In this document: positions 9,340-18,764 of the stretch, one piece after another
Layout: every line of letters begins with the position of its first letter
Numbering within the stretch: the first letter of the stretch is position 1
From: Corynebacterium tuberculostearicum
GTDB lineage: Bacteria; Actinomycetota; Actinomycetes; Mycobacteriales; Mycobacteriaceae
Reading direction: 5' to 3'
Assembly: GCF_016894265.1 (NCBI RefSeq)
Contig: NZ_CP069791.1
Span: forward strand, 1,488,001 to 1,552,000
DNA length: 64,000 nt
Program-made: the position numbers and the translations under genes
The notes under the pieces: model-generated
Told to the model about the DNA's origin: nothing
Databases searched by the model: none
Seen by the model: only the letters and a program-made list of their open reading frames with translations

Positions 9340-10404
9340 TTAGATATCGTCACCTAAGTCGCCCTCGCCCGAAGCAGAATCAGTGCCATCCTTGCCATCA
9401 TCGGACTGCGGGCCTTCCTCTTCGGCGGAATCTTCGCGGTCATCGATCTCGGTATTGATGATCTGCTGGCTTTCTTCTTCATCCAAGGAAGCCAAAAATG
9501 CCTGGAACTCCTCGCTGATTTCCTCACCGGTAGGCATGGGCTCCTCGCCAGGCATGATCGCCTGCGGATGCTCCTTGCGGTAGCGCTCCATATAAGCGTC
9601 ATATTGCTGCTCGAGTTGTTGGACTACGCCTTCGATCTCATCCGAGCCACCAACTTGCTCCTCCAGCTGGTTTTCCACGCGAGAAATATCGGCCTCAATG
9701 CTGCCCAAAGGAATGTTGAGGCGCGCCGCCCGAGCCACCGAATCCAGCAACTGGTACGTGGCCTGCGGATAAGGCGAAGCTGCCAGATAATGCGGCACGT
9801 GGACGGTATATCCAGCCACCGTGCGGTGCTTATCCGCCAGAGCCTTTTCCAGATACAGCGCGGCGGAGCCTGGCACCATCATGGTGGAATCCATCGAGAG
9901 CATGTGCTCAGTCAAGCGGGAGGAGGTGCCATGGGCCGTAACCACCGTGGGGCGGGTATGCGGCACCGGCATCGGCGCGGCATAGAGCATAATGGTGTCT
10001 TCGATGTTGAACTTTTCCACCAACTTCACCACGGCGGTAGTAAACGCCTCCCAGCGCATGTCTGGTTCAGGGCCAGACAGCAGTAGGAAGGTCTTTCCGG
10101 AATTATCGCGCAGGACCTTAATACCAAGATCCATGGACTCGATTTCCAGCGCCCGATCCTTATCAATCGTGATGGCTGGGCGGCGCGAGCGGTAATCAAT
10201 CAGCTCATCAGAGTTAAACGACGCCAGCTGACGGCCTTCCAAAGCGGCCTTCAGGTGGTCAGCACTTGCCTCAATGGCCTGGCCAGCGTCAGCATAGCCG
10301 TGCATGGCAACAATCATGGTGGGGCCTTGTCCGTCACCGGAATCATCCCTAATCACCGGAGCCGGATATTCCAGCTCATACATGCGGCGATCTTCTTCGT
10401 GCAT
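9340..10404 (-). CDS. PAC2-family protein (proteasome-assembly-chaperone-like fold)
   Basis: 354 residues starting at ATG 10404 with an ideal AAGGAGGT site. The core (about residues 15-270) reads as a PAC2 domain: PTMIVAMHGYADAGQAIEASADHLK, then LLLSGPEPDMRWEAF. A very acidic tail follows (EEEGPQSDDGKDGTDSASGEGD). PAC2 proteins are widespread in actinobacteria, including species without a proteasome, and their biochemical role is not settled. It is the promoter-proximal gene of a two-gene unit with the Ski2-like helicase, which suggests a shared RNA- or protein-quality role (inference). Confidence 0.88.
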   Translation of the reverse strand: MHEEDRRMYELEYPAPVIRDDSGDGQGPTMIVAMHGYADAGQAIEASADHLKAALEGRQLASFNSDELIDYRSRRPAITIDKDRALEIESMDLGIKVLRDNSGKTFLLLSGPEPDMRWEAFTTAVVKLVEKFNIEDTIMLYAAPMPVPHTRPTVVTAHGTSSRLTEHMLSMDSTMMVPGSAALYLEKALADKHRTVAGYTVHVPHYLAASPYPQATYQLLDSVARAARLNIPLGSIEADISRVENQLEEQVGGSDEIEGVVQQLEQQYDAYMERYRKEHPQAIMPGEEPMPTGEEISEEFQAFLASLDEEESQQIINTEIDDREDSAEEEGPQSDDGKDGTDSASGEGDLGDDI

Positions 10405-10647
10405 GTTGTGTTACCTCCTTGCATTCTTACCTACCCCAACGCCGCGCGCGTGCCTACTATTCCCGCGCGCACTGCGAGGTTAAATAAACAATTGTGCCCC
10501 AAACCGCTGCGCATTGCCAGCGCAATCCCGGGCGGGTTGTGGAAAGCCGCTAGCCGACGCCCCCCTTCACCCCACCTATCCACAGATCCCCACCACCTAA
10601 TCCTTAGCGGCCTATGCATAGTTGCGCTCATGGTTGAGGCTGGGGCC

Positions 10648-11733
10648 ATGGACATCACAACACCAACTCAGCCCATCCGTACGCCCGGCGATATCCTCGC
10701 CAATATCCCAGGAATCCTCGGATTCTTTCCCACCGAATCAGTCATCCTCATCTCCATCCAACCCAGCCAACGCGGATACAGCATCGGACCAGTAGCCCGC
10801 CTCGATTTGCACGATGTGCCTGGTGCCCTGCACGAGGTGATGGATGCGTTTCACTGCGGAAACCCCGAAATCATTTTTTGCTTCGTGCTCTCCCAGCGCG
10901 AGGAAGGAGAGCTCTGGGACATTCTGCAGTCTCTTTACCATTTCCAAGACCGGACAGGTATGGGCATCGATGCCTGCTGGCTGTCCGAAGAACTATCCAC
11001 CGATACCGCCTATGACCTCATCTTTGGCCACGCCACAGAAAGCGGCGAGGGCCCGCTGCAGAATTGGATGGAAGGAACCATACCCGCCATCTCGACGAGC
11101 CACACGATGCGCGCCTGCGTGAATAACGGGATGCTTCCGGAACTTAGCCGTTATGACTTGGTCCAGCGTTTCAAGGACCCGAACCCATACTTTGGGGAAG
11201 AAGAGATTAGGGCCATGGAGCGATGCGCCGAAGAGATTGCCCGCCAACTGCGCGCCGGGCACGGATACGGCACTACAGATCCAGTGCAGGTGGTCAAGCA
11301 CCTCATTGCCGATGTGCTCTATGTGCTCAGCGAGGTCGAATCGCTGGAGGAAACCCTAGAAAATGAAGAATTGTTGTGTGTGGCAGCCATGTGGATGTCT
11401 ACCACCTGGACCCGCGACCTAGTCATTACGGAGCTTGTCTCCGCGCCGCAGGAAGCAGGTGACCTGTTATTGGCGGTAGCCCGTACATTCCAGGGGTCTA
11501 TTCGCTACAACGCCCTAGCTTTGTATGCTGCTAGCCAGGTGTCTCACGAATTCGGAATTTATGCCGGTCCGGCGCTGGCAGTAGTAGTAGAAGAGGCGCC
11601 CCATCACAATTTGGGGCGCCTCATAGCGCAGGGGTATCGCAGCGGTATGGGAAAGCGGTTGGTCTCCAGCCTATGCCATGGTTGCGAGCTAGCCCGCGAA
11701 GCGGCGGGGCTCCGCGTTGACAGCCCCGCCTAA
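10648..11733 (+). CDS. DUF4192 family protein
   Basis: About 361 residues. I prefer ATG 10648, preceded by a purine-rich stretch (GAGG...GGGG); an in-frame ATG at 10630 is the alternative. The opening TPGDILANIPGILGFFPTESVILISI is the hallmark N-terminus of DUF4192 proteins, which are confined to actinobacteria and have no known function. It is divergent from the PAC2 gene across about 240 bp. The 3' part of the frame contains a perfect 10-bp inverted repeat (11593-11622), and a second hairpin overlaps the stop codon. Confidence 0.82.
   Translation: MDITTPTQPIRTPGDILANIPGILGFFPTESVILISIQPSQRGYSIGPVARLDLHDVPGALHEVMDAFHCGNPEIIFCFVLSQREEGELWDILQSLYHFQDRTGMGIDACWLSEELSTDTAYDLIFGHATESGEGPLQNWMEGTIPAISTSHTMRACVNNGMLPELSRYDLVQRFKDPNPYFGEEEIRAMERCAEEIARQLRAGHGYGTTDPVQVVKHLIADVLYVLSEVESLEETLENEELLCVAAMWMSTTWTRDLVITELVSAPQEAGDLLLAVARTFQGSIRYNALALYAASQVSHEFGIYAGPALAVVVEEAPHHNLGRLIAQGYRSGMGKRLVSSLCHGCELAREAAGLRVDSPA
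11703..11730. terminator. Hairpin overlapping the DUF4192 gene stop, convergent with galE
   Basis: GGCGGGGC (11703-11710) pairs with GCCCCGCC (11723-11730), an 8-bp perfect GC stem with a 12-nt loop just before the TAA. There is no clear T-run, so the efficiency is doubtful. It could serve either convergent gene. Confidence 0.45.
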
Positions 11734-11745
11734 CACGCGCGGCGT

Positions 11746-12732
11746 CTAGGACCGCTTTGCGGAATGTGCCTTATCGCCAAGCTGTCGGGTGAAGTTCCAC
11801 GCGTCGGTGACGATGGTTTCCAGGTCCGTACGGGTGGGATTCCACCCGAGTTCCCGCTGAATCTTCTCTGAGGAAGCGATGAGCGTAGCTGGGTCGCCCG
11901 CGCGGCGCGGGGCCACCTCAGCCGGAATATCGTGGCCGGTGACCTTGCGACACATCTCGATGACTTGCTTGACGGAGTACCCATCGCCAGAACCCAAGTT
12001 GTAAATGCGGTGCTTGCCAGATTCGTTGGACTCGAGGGCAAGCACGTGGGCGTCGGCTAGATCGCGGATATGGATGTAGTCACGCACTGGGGTGCCGTCT
12101 GCGGTATCCCAGTCATCGCCGAACATGAAGATCTTATCCCGGTGGCCCAAAGCAACCTGCAACACGATGGGGATGAGGTGGGTTTCTACCTCGCGGTTCT
12201 CGCCAATATTTCCGTAGGCACCAGCCACATTGAAATAGCGCAGCGAGGTAGCGCCCAGGCCGTAGGCGTGGGCAAAGGACGTGATCATGTAGTCGATGGC
12301 CAGCTTGGTCGCACCATACGGATTGGTGGGCTGGGTTGGCATGTCTTCCGTAATCGGGACTTGGTCGGGCTCACCGTAGGTTGCAGCGGTGGAGGAAAAG
12401 ACGAGGTTTTTGACGTCGTTATCCCGCATGGCATTAAGCAGTGTCAGGGTAGTAACGACGTTGTGCTGCCAGTACTCATCTGGCTTTTCCACGGATTCGC
12501 CCACCAAGGAGCGCGCAGCGAAGTGAATGACGCCTTCGAAGCCACCTTCGCCCAGGACATCGGCAGCCTTGTCCGCGACGTCGCCCTCGATGACGCGGGC
12601 GGCTTCCGGAACGGCCTCACGGTTGCCGGTGGAGAAATTATCGATGATGGTTACGTCATGGCCTTGTTCGACCAATACTGCGGCGCAGACGCTGCCCACG
12701 TAGCCGGCGCCACCGGTAACGAGAAGCTTCAT
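11746..12732 (-). CDS. galE: UDP-glucose 4-epimerase GalE
   Basis: 328 residues. The N-terminal NAD-binding motif GGAGYVGS is at residues 7-14. The extended-SDR catalytic pair lies in NPYGATKLA (Tyr/Lys near residues 146-150), preceded by FSSTAATYG. The enzyme interconverts UDP-glucose and UDP-galactose, supplying galactose for the arabinogalactan of the mycolic-acid cell wall. The start codon is 2 bp from the dtxR stop on the same strand, so galE is co-transcribed with dtxR. That pairing, with sigB upstream, is the known corynebacterial arrangement. Confidence 0.96.
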   Translation of the reverse strand: MKLLVTGGAGYVGSVCAAVLVEQGHDVTIIDNFSTGNREAVPEAARVIEGDVADKAADVLGEGGFEGVIHFAARSLVGESVEKPDEYWQHNVVTTLTLLNAMRDNDVKNLVFSSTAATYGEPDQVPITEDMPTQPTNPYGATKLAIDYMITSFAHAYGLGATSLRYFNVAGAYGNIGENREVETHLIPIVLQVALGHRDKIFMFGDDWDTADGTPVRDYIHIRDLADAHVLALESNESGKHRIYNLGSGDGYSVKQVIEMCRKVTGHDIPAEVAPRRAGDPATLIASSEKIQRELGWNPTRTDLETIVTDAWNFTRQLGDKAHSAKRS

Positions 12733-12734
12733 AG

Positions 12735-13412
12735 CTATACCTCCACGCGCACTGCGTGCGCCAAATCGTCGGAAAGCACGACGCTGCCACCTTCCGGTGT
12801 CGACAGTGTGATCGTGCCGCTGTTATTGACCACAGATACCTTGGCGCCCACACGAATGCCGGCATCGGTGAGCTCCTGGAAGGTGCCATCATCAACCTGC
12901 AGGATTTCATTGACCTGGATGACGGTCGCGGAGACCTGCTCGCCATTGGGGAGATCGACCGCCCGGGTGCCCTGGTCCGGCTGCGGAACATCGAAGCCAA
13001 GTGCAGACAGTGCCGGAATAGGATTGCCAAAGGGGGACCGCGTCGGGTCATCGAGAACGGCGACCATGCGCTTTTCCACCTCTTCACTCATGACGTGCTC
13101 CCACCGGCAGGCCTCGTCGTGGACCTTGGCAATGTCGAGCCCCAGGACGTCGGTAAGCAAACGCTCTGCCAAACGGTGCTTGCGCATGACTGCGGTTGCT
13201 AGGTCGCGGCCCTTGTCCGTGAGATCCAAACTGCGGTCGGTGCGCACGTGCAAAAGGCCATCGCGCTCCATGCGGGCCACAGTCTGAGAAACCGTAGGTC
13301 CGGACTGCTCCAAACGCTCCGCAATGCGGGCGCGCAGGGGAGTAATGCCTTCTTCCTCTAGCTCGTAGATGGTCCGCAGATACATCTCCGTTGTATCAAC
13401 TAGGTCCCTCAC
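12735..13412 (-). CDS. dtxR: Iron-dependent repressor DtxR
   Basis: 225 residues. The first 150 residues are very close to C. diphtheriae Dtx[21 protein letters not shown], then the recognition-helix segment [18 protein letters not shown], and the metal-site and dimerisation region [15 protein letters not shown] and [10 protein letters not shown]. The C-terminal SH3-like domain is more divergent. Charged with Fe2+, DtxR represses iron uptake and siderophore genes and controls iron storage. It is followed immediately by galE. A 12-bp palindrome lies about 60 bp upstream of the start. Confidence 0.97.
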   Translation of the reverse strand: MRDLVDTTEMYLRTIYELEEEGITPLRARIAERLEQSGPTVSQTVARMERDGLLHVRTDRSLDLTDKGRDLATAVMRKHRLAERLLTDVLGLDIAKVHDEACRWEHVMSEEVEKRMVAVLDDPTRSPFGNPIPALSALGFDVPQPDQGTRAVDLPNGEQVSATVIQVNEILQVDDGTFQELTDAGIRVGAKVSVVNNSGTITLSTPEGGSVVLSDDLAHAVRVEV

Positions 13413-13470
13413 GTGGGCATACCTTTCTGTGTGAATACAGTTACGCGGCTATAGTCCCGTCCAAGAACGG

Positions 13471-13482
13471 GAAAGCGCTTTC
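13471..13482. promoter_or_regulatory. Perfect palindrome upstream of dtxR
   Basis: GAAAGCGCTTTC is a perfect 12-bp palindrome 59 bp upstream of the dtxR ATG, in the 222-bp dtxR-sigB gap. It has the form of a LacI/CcpA-type operator with a central CG. No regulator can be assigned from sequence alone. Confidence 0.4.
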
Positions 13483-13561
13483 TAGACTCTGCAGTCCAGA
13501 TTAGCCTACCCAAGGCTTGGCTCGCCGCTAGGAACCAAGCCGATGCCTTATCCACGCCAAA

Positions 13562-13601
13562 CCCCGAGCCCATGGCGGTACGTTGCCAAATGGGCCCGGG
13601 G
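13562..13601 (-). terminator. Terminator downstream of sigB
   Basis: CCCCGAGCCCAT (13562-13573) pairs with ATGGGCCCGGGG (13590-13601), with one mismatch. Read on the minus strand the hairpin follows the sigB stop (13635) and runs into GGTTT. It separates sigB from dtxR-galE. Confidence 0.65.
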
Positions 13602-13634
13602 ATAGGATGTGCTGCCGAATGCAGTAGGCGTGGA

Positions 13635-14648
13635 TTACAAAGCGTACTCGCGCAGGCGATCGGCGCGGTTTCCATCGCGCAGCTTAGCCATGACTTCGCG
13701 CTCAATCTGGCGTACACGCTCGCGTGAAAGGCCGAAGCGGCGGCCTATCTGATCCAAGGTGCGCGGAACACCATCATCGAGGCCATAACGCAGGCGGATG
13801 ACGTCCTGCTCGCGCTTCTCTAAGGTGTCAATCACACCGCGGATATCGGAGTGGCGCATAGATGCGACGACCGCAGTTTCAGCATCGGTAGCTTCTGCAT
13901 CTTCAATGAAGTCGCCCAAAGGAGCTTCTTCATCGGTACCTACCGGCATATCGAGAGAGACCGGATCGCGCGACTGGCGCAGCAGCATTTCAATCTTGTT
14001 CTCATCAATACCGGATTCTTCCGAAAGCTCCTCGTTGGTAGCTTCGCGGCCCAATGATTGATACATCTCGCGCTTAATACGAGAAAGCTTGTTAACCTGC
14101 TCAACCAAGTGGACTGGGAGGCGAATGGTGCGGGACTGGTCAGCCATGCCGCGGGTAATCGCCTGACGAATCCACCACGTGGCATAAGTGGAGAACTTGA
14201 ATCCCTTGGCGTAATCGAACTTCTCCATTGCGCGGATAAGGCCTAGGTTGCCCTCCTGGATGAGATCCAGCAGTGGCATACCGCGGCCGGTGTAGCGCTT
14301 GGCCAGCGAGACAACGAGGCGCAGGTTGGCTTCGAGCAGGTGGGAGCGTGCCTTCTTGCCTTCGCGGGCGAGGATCTTTAGGTCGCGCTTTTCGGCACGG
14401 GTGAGCTTTTCTGCGTTATTGAGCTTGTACTCCGCGTACAGTCCAACCTCGATGGCCTGAGCGAGTTCTACCTCATCTTCCGCGCTGAGCAGTGCGGTCT
14501 TGCCGATGCCGTTGAGATAGACGCGGACGAGGTCGGCAGAAGGATTATCGTTGGTTTGGTTGCGGCGAGATCCGCGGTCTACTTCCTGTTCTTCATCAGT
14601 AGTGGCACTTGAAGTGCCCTTGGCGGTGGTGGCAGATGTCTTCGTCAT
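13635..14648 (-). CDS. sigB: Group 2 sigma-70 factor SigB
   Basis: 337 residues starting at ATG 14648 with AGGAGG seven bases upstream. A Ser/Thr-rich tail of about 45 residues precedes region 1.2 ([28 protein letters not shown]). Regions 2 and 3 follow ([39 protein letters not shown]), then region 4 ([27 protein letters not shown]). It is shorter than SigA (54189-55661) and lacks the long Lys/acidic N-terminal extension, which separates the two. SigB serves general stress, transition phase and glucose-related expression in corynebacteria. It has its own terminator. Confidence 0.94.
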   Translation of the reverse strand: MTKTSATTAKGTSSATTDEEQEVDRGSRRNQTNDNPSADLVRVYLNGIGKTALLSAEDEVELAQAIEVGLYAEYKLNNAEKLTRAEKRDLKILAREGKKARSHLLEANLRLVVSLAKRYTGRGMPLLDLIQEGNLGLIRAMEKFDYAKGFKFSTYATWWIRQAITRGMADQSRTIRLPVHLVEQVNKLSRIKREMYQSLGREATNEELSEESGIDENKIEMLLRQSRDPVSLDMPVGTDEEAPLGDFIEDAEATDAETAVVASMRHSDIRGVIDTLEKREQDVIRLRYGLDDGVPRTLDQIGRRFGLSRERVRQIEREVMAKLRDGNRADRLREYAL

Positions 14649-14746
14649 AGTGAAGCCTCCTGAATTTGTCGCCGGTTTCACACAGTACAACGGAGTCTTT
14701 AGCGATTTAGTTCCCAGTGCAGAGAGAATTAGTAAAAACAGTTGGT

Positions 14747-14791
14747 CCCCGTGGTACAACTCCACCTTTTCGGGGGAGAGGTACCACGGGG
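14747..14791 (-). terminator. Long hairpin between YheO-type regulator and sigB
   Basis: An 11-bp perfect stem (CCCCGTGGTAC / GTACCACGGGG) encloses a second CTCC/GGAG pairing. On the minus strand it follows the regulator stop (14831) and is trailed by GTTTTTAC. It is probably the regulator's terminator, but it also lies about 100 bp upstream of sigB and could influence read-through into that gene. Confidence 0.65.
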
Positions 14792-14830
14792 AACGGTTAC
14801 GAGCTGCGAATAGCTTGGTATGTGGAACTA

Positions 14831-15622
14831 CTATCCGCGCACCTGGACGAGGTAGCGGTAGATAGTCGGTTCAGATACGCCTAGGCGCGTCGCTGCCGCG
14901 GCAATTCCGCCTTTAAGAAGGAAGAATCCTGCATCCTCAAGGTCAGAGACCACTTCGAGTCGCTCCTCGCGCTGCATGCGAGGTACTGGCGTGCTCTGGT
15001 TAGAAATTGCGGAATTCAACATGGAATCTAGAAGGTTCTCTACGTTGGAACGCAAAGACTCGCTGACTTCTTCCTTCTCTGGCTCCTCTTCCGCAGCCTC
15101 GTCTTCTGGAGCCGGGTCTGGTACCGCGACGGGTCGCTGCGGCTGCTCTTCCGTGCCGGGATAGCCGCCGAAGGCCTTCGACTTATCAAATGCGGGATCA
15201 TCGGCGTTGCCGATAAGTGCGGCGGCAGTATCGCGAATGTGTACCAACTCGGAGACGTCAACATTGATGCACAGCATGCCGCGCATATGGCCAGAGTCGT
15301 CTCGGATGAAATAACTAGAAGAGCGGCAAATTTTGCCTTCCGCATTGACGGCGCGGTAGCCGGTCATCATGGGGATTGCTGCGGCATCGCCTTGTTTCAT
15401 AAACCACAGAGCGAAGTCGGTCACGGGGCCGCCTAGCTGCCGGCCAGAGATGTGGCCGTTGGCGATGGCCATGATGGATTTATCGGGAACGTCGAGATCG
15501 TGGAGCACGATTTCGGTGTTGGGGCCCATTGCCTTACCGAGGAATTCGACGAGGGGAATGTACTGCTCGAGGAAGTTTTCTTCGGAGGCACTGCCGCTAG
15601 GGAAATTCATTAGCTGAAGCAT
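14831..15622 (-). CDS. YheO-type PAS/HTH transcriptional regulator, probably for serine catabolism
   Basis: 263 residues. Residues 20-135 look like the YheO/DUF PAS-like sensor domain ([25 protein letters not shown] ... [23 protein letters not shown]). A Pro/Glu-rich linker at about 150-190 leads to a C-terminal HTH ([20 protein letters not shown]). Family members are transcription factors with few known ligands. It follows sdaA on the same strand but is separated by a strong hairpin and has its own candidate -10 (GTTATA on the plus strand at 15642-15647). Its position beside the serine dehydratase and serine transporter genes suggests it controls them; this is inference. Confidence 0.82.
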   Translation of the reverse strand: MLQLMNFPSGSASEENFLEQYIPLVEFLGKAMGPNTEIVLHDLDVPDKSIMAIANGHISGRQLGGPVTDFALWFMKQGDAAAIPMMTGYRAVNAEGKICRSSSYFIRDDSGHMRGMLCINVDVSELVHIRDTAAALIGNADDPAFDKSKAFGGYPGTEEQPQRPVAVPDPAPEDEAAEEEPEKEEVSESLRSNVENLLDSMLNSAISNQSTPVPRMQREERLEVVSDLEDAGFFLLKGGIAAAATRLGVSEPTIYRYLVQVRG

Positions 15623-15704
15623 GTCCTTTAATTCCTGTCAGGTTATAGAGAAGATATCACACGGAAGCGAGTAGGCGGAAGGGGGGGGAACTAGCGCCAA
15701 GAAG

Positions 15705-15745
15705 GCCGGGTGAACACAAGCGGCTTAGCGCTGTGCTCACCCGGC
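15705..15745 (-). terminator. Terminator after sdaA
   Basis: GCCGGGTGA (15705-15713) pairs with TCACCCGGC (15737-15745), extended by an imperfect inner stem (CACAAGCG / CGCTGTG). On the minus strand it follows the sdaA stop at 15771 and ends in CCTTCTT. Confidence 0.8.
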
Positions 15746-15770
15746 TCATCGCTTCTCTACAGGGTGGTCT

Positions 15771-17144
15771 CTATCCACACACCGGAACTGGTGGGTGAAC
15801 TGCTAGGGCCAGGCCACCTTGTGAGGTCTCCCTGTACTTGGCGTTCATATCCTTACCAGTCTTATACATGGTCCAGATGACTTCGTCCAAAGAAACGCAT
15901 GGCTTGCTCTCGCGCTCCAGCGCCATGCGGGCGCTGGTGATGGAGTCAACGGCAGCGACAGCGTTGCGCTCAATGCAGGGGACCTGAACCTGTCCAAGGA
16001 CTGGGTCACAGGTCAGGCCTAGCTTGTGCTCCATGCCAATCTCGGCTGCAATGCAAACCTGCTCTGGGGTAGCGCCCATGAGCTGGGCGAGACCGCCAGC
16101 AGCCATGGAGCACGCTACACCAACCTCACCCTGGCAGCCGACCTCAGCGCCAGAGATGGAAGCGTTCATCTTGTACAGGGAAGCAATCTGGTTGCAGGCG
16201 AAGATGTAATCAGCAAACATCTCGGTGGTGACGGGCTCAACGAACTTGTCGTAGTAGGCCAGTACCGCCGGGACAACGCCGCAGGCACCGTTCGTGGGAG
16301 CGGTAACAACGCGGCCACAGGATGCATTCTCTTCAGAGATAGCCAGTGCGAACATGTTGACCCAGCTGAGGATGTTCAGACCATCGTGCGGTTCGGACTG
16401 CTCTAAGCGGCGCCTCAGGGCAGCGGCGCGGCGGGGGACAAGCAGGGAACCTGGAAGCGGACCGTCGGTAGCGGAGCCGCGCTCGATGCCGGTGTACATG
16501 ACATCGCGGACCTTGCGCAGGTGCTCGTTGACTTCGTCTTCCGAGCGCAGGGCCAACTCGTTGGCCAAGCCAAGCTCCGGGAGGGTCATGTTGTTCTTCT
16601 CGCACAGCTCGAGCATCTCTGCGGCGCTAGCGTACGGGAAGGGGATATCAACCTTGGCGTCCGTGCGCTTGGCAAAGTCTTCCTGTTTGACGATGAAACC
16701 GCCGCCGACCGAGTAGTAGGTCTTGTGCAGGATGTCTTCCTCGCCGGCGAAGGCGATAAGACACATGCCGTTCTCGTGCATTGGGAGGTACTCATCGTGG
16801 AAGTAGAAGCCGCCGTCCTTGGGGAATTCCACCTCGTGGGAGCCGCCCAGCATGAGCTTCTCGCTGCTGCGGACGTTCTTCATGAATTCGGAGATGCCGT
16901 CGATATCAACTGTCTCTGGCTCTTCACCGGCGAGGCCGAGGAGGATGGCCTTGTCTGTGGAGTGGCCGATGCCCGTGAGGGAGAGGGAGCCGTAGACATT
17001 TGCCTGAACTCGAGTGACCTTGTCAAGGAGGTCCTTTTCCTTGAGTTCGTCCACGAAAGCCTTGCCGGCTTTCATTGGGCCTAGGGTGTGTGAGCTTGAG
17101 GGGCCGATGCCAATCTTGAACATATCGAAGATGCTGATGAACAT
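15771..17144 (-). CDS. sdaA: L-serine dehydratase (iron-sulfur, single chain)
   Basis: 457 residues with the fused beta-alpha organisation of type II serine dehydratases. The beta domain is N-terminal (MFISIFDMFKIGIGPSSSHTLGPMKAG). The alpha domain has Cys-containing motifs (ENASCGRVVTAPTNGACGVVPA, then VGCQGEVGVACSMAAGGLAQ) that ligand the [4Fe-4S] cluster. It deaminates L-serine to pyruvate and ammonia in the cytoplasm. The GGAAAGAACA site fits ATG 17144. The serine transporter gene ends only 46 bp upstream on the same strand, so the two form a transporter-catabolic operon. Confidence 0.96.
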   Translation of the reverse strand: MFISIFDMFKIGIGPSSSHTLGPMKAGKAFVDELKEKDLLDKVTRVQANVYGSLSLTGIGHSTDKAILLGLAGEEPETVDIDGISEFMKNVRSSEKLMLGGSHEVEFPKDGGFYFHDEYLPMHENGMCLIAFAGEEDILHKTYYSVGGGFIVKQEDFAKRTDAKVDIPFPYASAAEMLELCEKNNMTLPELGLANELALRSEDEVNEHLRKVRDVMYTGIERGSATDGPLPGSLLVPRRAAALRRRLEQSEPHDGLNILSWVNMFALAISEENASCGRVVTAPTNGACGVVPAVLAYYDKFVEPVTTEMFADYIFACNQIASLYKMNASISGAEVGCQGEVGVACSMAAGGLAQLMGATPEQVCIAAEIGMEHKLGLTCDPVLGQVQVPCIERNAVAAVDSITSARMALERESKPCVSLDEVIWTMYKTGKDMNAKYRETSQGGLALAVHPPVPVCG

Positions 17145-17190
17145 TGTTCTTTCCTTGAATCCTCTGCGATTTTCTCGTCTGCGGCGGTAC

Positions 17191-18606
17191 TTAGAAGGCC
17201 TGGACGATGGAGTAGATGATGGTTGCTAGGGCGACGAGGCCCATGAAGAAGACGAAGTAGTTGGAAGCCATGCCCTTGTAGCGCTTCAGCGCTGGGACCT
17301 TGTGGATGGCGACCATTGGGATGATGAAGAGCATGATGGCAATCGTCGGGCCACACAGGGTTTCAATCATGCCCAGGATGGATGGGTCAGCCCAGGCGAC
17401 GAGCCAAGCGGTGACCAGCATGAAGATGAGGGTGATGGTATCGAGCTTGTGAGCGGACTCTGCGTCGTCCTTGCTTGCGTTCTTGCTGCCCTTGATGACG
17501 AGGCCTTCGAAGCCTTCGGCTGCGCCGAGGTAGTGGCCGAGGAAGGACTTAGCAACTGCAATCATGGCGATGACTGGGGCAATCCACTGGATAAGTGGGT
17601 TATCGAAGTGGTTGGCCAAGTAGGACAGGATGGTGATGTTTTGTGCCTTAGCGTCCGCCATGTCAGCCGGGGAGAGGCTTAGAGCGGTGGAGAAGACGAA
17701 GAACATAACCACGACGACCATGAGGATTTCTGCGCGGAGCAAGGTCTTGCGGGACTTGGCCTCAGCGAACTTGCCGTAGGTCTGGCGGCGGTCAACGGCG
17801 AAGGAGGAAATCATCGGGGAGTGGTTGAAGGAGAAGACCATAACCGGAACCAGCAGCATCAGGGTAACGCCCATGCTGTGGCCAGAAGCCTCGCGAGCGA
17901 CGTTGAGGTCGAAGGAATCGAAGAGCGCGGTATTCCACTTCGGGATGAGGTAGAGGGAAAGCAGAACCAAGATGCCGATGAATGGGTATACCAAATAGGA
18001 CATGACGTGAACTACGACGTCCTTGCCCATGCGGACGATTAGGATGAGGCCGCCTACCAGCAGGAGGGAGGTAAGCCAGCGGTCCGGAGGAGTAATTCCG
18101 AGCTGGTGCTCCAGGAAGGAGTTGACCGTGTTGGTGATGGTGACCGAGTAGACCAGCAGGATGGGGTAGACCGACAGGAAGTACAGGATGTTCATGAGCA
18201 CACCAGCCTTCTTGCCAAAGTGCTCTTCCACGACGTCCGTGAGGTCACCGTCTGGCTTGGAACTGGACAGTACCAAGCGGGTCATTCCGCGGTGAGCCCA
18301 GTAGGTCATAGGCAGTGCTAAGACCGTCATGATGATAAGCGGGATGATGCCACCGATGCCGGCGTTAATGGGAAGGAAGAGGACACCAGCGCCGATTGCG
18401 GTGCCGAACAGGGAGAGCATCCATACGGTGTCTTCCTTATTCCACTTCGGTGCACCCTTCTGGCCATCGAACGGGGTGTCAATGCCAGGGGCGGGTGCGG
18501 ATTCCTTGGATGAGGGAGCTGCCTTGGAGGCCTTGAGATCCTCAGGCATCTCAGCCTGGTTTTCTGGGTGCTGGGCCTTGTTGCGCCGCGTGATTGAGTG
18601 GGACAT
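17191..18606 (-). CDS. sdaC: Serine/threonine transporter of the HAAAP (SdaC-like) family
   Basis: 471 residues from ATG 18606, chosen because AGGAAAG lies just upstream. An in-frame alternative 26 codons further upstream would read through the operator-like palindrome. A hydrophilic tail of about 70 residues precedes roughly 11 hydrophobic segments, starting MLSLFGTAIGAGVLFLPINAGIGG, the typical first helix of amino-acid/polyamine/organocation carriers of the SdaC/TdcC type. It probably imports L-serine by H+ symport and supplies the neighbouring serine dehydratase. Two inverted repeats sit in its leader and may be operators. The gene symbol is assigned by family and neighbour. Confidence 0.87.
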   Translation of the reverse strand: MSHSITRRNKAQHPENQAEMPEDLKASKAAPSSKESAPAPGIDTPFDGQKGAPKWNKEDTVWMLSLFGTAIGAGVLFLPINAGIGGIIPLIIMTVLALPMTYWAHRGMTRLVLSSSKPDGDLTDVVEEHFGKKAGVLMNILYFLSVYPILLVYSVTITNTVNSFLEHQLGITPPDRWLTSLLLVGGLILIVRMGKDVVVHVMSYLVYPFIGILVLLSLYLIPKWNTALFDSFDLNVAREASGHSMGVTLMLLVPVMVFSFNHSPMISSFAVDRRQTYGKFAEAKSRKTLLRAEILMVVVVMFFVFSTALSLSPADMADAKAQNITILSYLANHFDNPLIQWIAPVIAMIAVAKSFLGHYLGAAEGFEGLVIKGSKNASKDDAESAHKLDTITLIFMLVTAWLVAWADPSILGMIETLCGPTIAIMLFIIPMVAIHKVPALKRYKGMASNYFVFFMGLVALATIIYSIVQAF

Positions 18607-18658
18607 TTTCTTTCCTACATCTAGTTGGTCGGCCGAAGCGTTTGGGCTTCTGCAACCA

Positions 18659-18683
18659 TGAGTGAGAAAAATTTTCTCACTCA
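18659..18683. promoter_or_regulatory. 25-bp perfect palindrome upstream of sdaC-sdaA
   Basis: Two 12-bp arms (TGAGTGAGAAAA / TTTTCTCACTCA) flank a single central base, 53 bp upstream of the transporter ATG. With almost no loop it looks like a protein operator, not an RNA hairpin. A weaker related element, GAGAAACTATCTC, lies at 18705-18717, with its centre about 40 bp away (close to four helical turns). The local YheO-type regulator is the obvious candidate to bind (inference). Confidence 0.65.
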
Positions 18684-18758
18684 ATTTTGCGTTTGTAGGA
18701 TTTTGAGAAACTATCTCGCATCCTGCATGTCCAGCCCTTTTGCTTCGCTGTGCCTTCA

Positions 18759-18764
18759 GTATAG
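18759..18764 (-). promoter_or_regulatory. Candidate -10 of the sdaC-sdaA promoter
   Basis: AGTATA on the plus strand reads TATACT on the minus strand, about 150 bp upstream of the transporter ATG. No convincing -35 is visible. Both inverted repeats (18659-18683 and 18705-18717) would lie downstream of the start, consistent with roadblock-type repression. The rest of the 18607-18964 gap is AT-rich and shows no gene. Confidence 0.45.

Noticed and set aside
14747..14791. Long hairpin before sigB as a riboswitch
   Set aside because: It directly follows the stop of the upstream gene and ends near a T-run on that strand, so an intrinsic terminator explains it more simply.
15681..15688. Run of eight G's upstream of the YheO-type regulator as a phase-variation tract
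   Set aside because: It lies outside coding sequence and outside the likely -35/-10 spacer of the regulator promoter, and nothing else supports phase variation.
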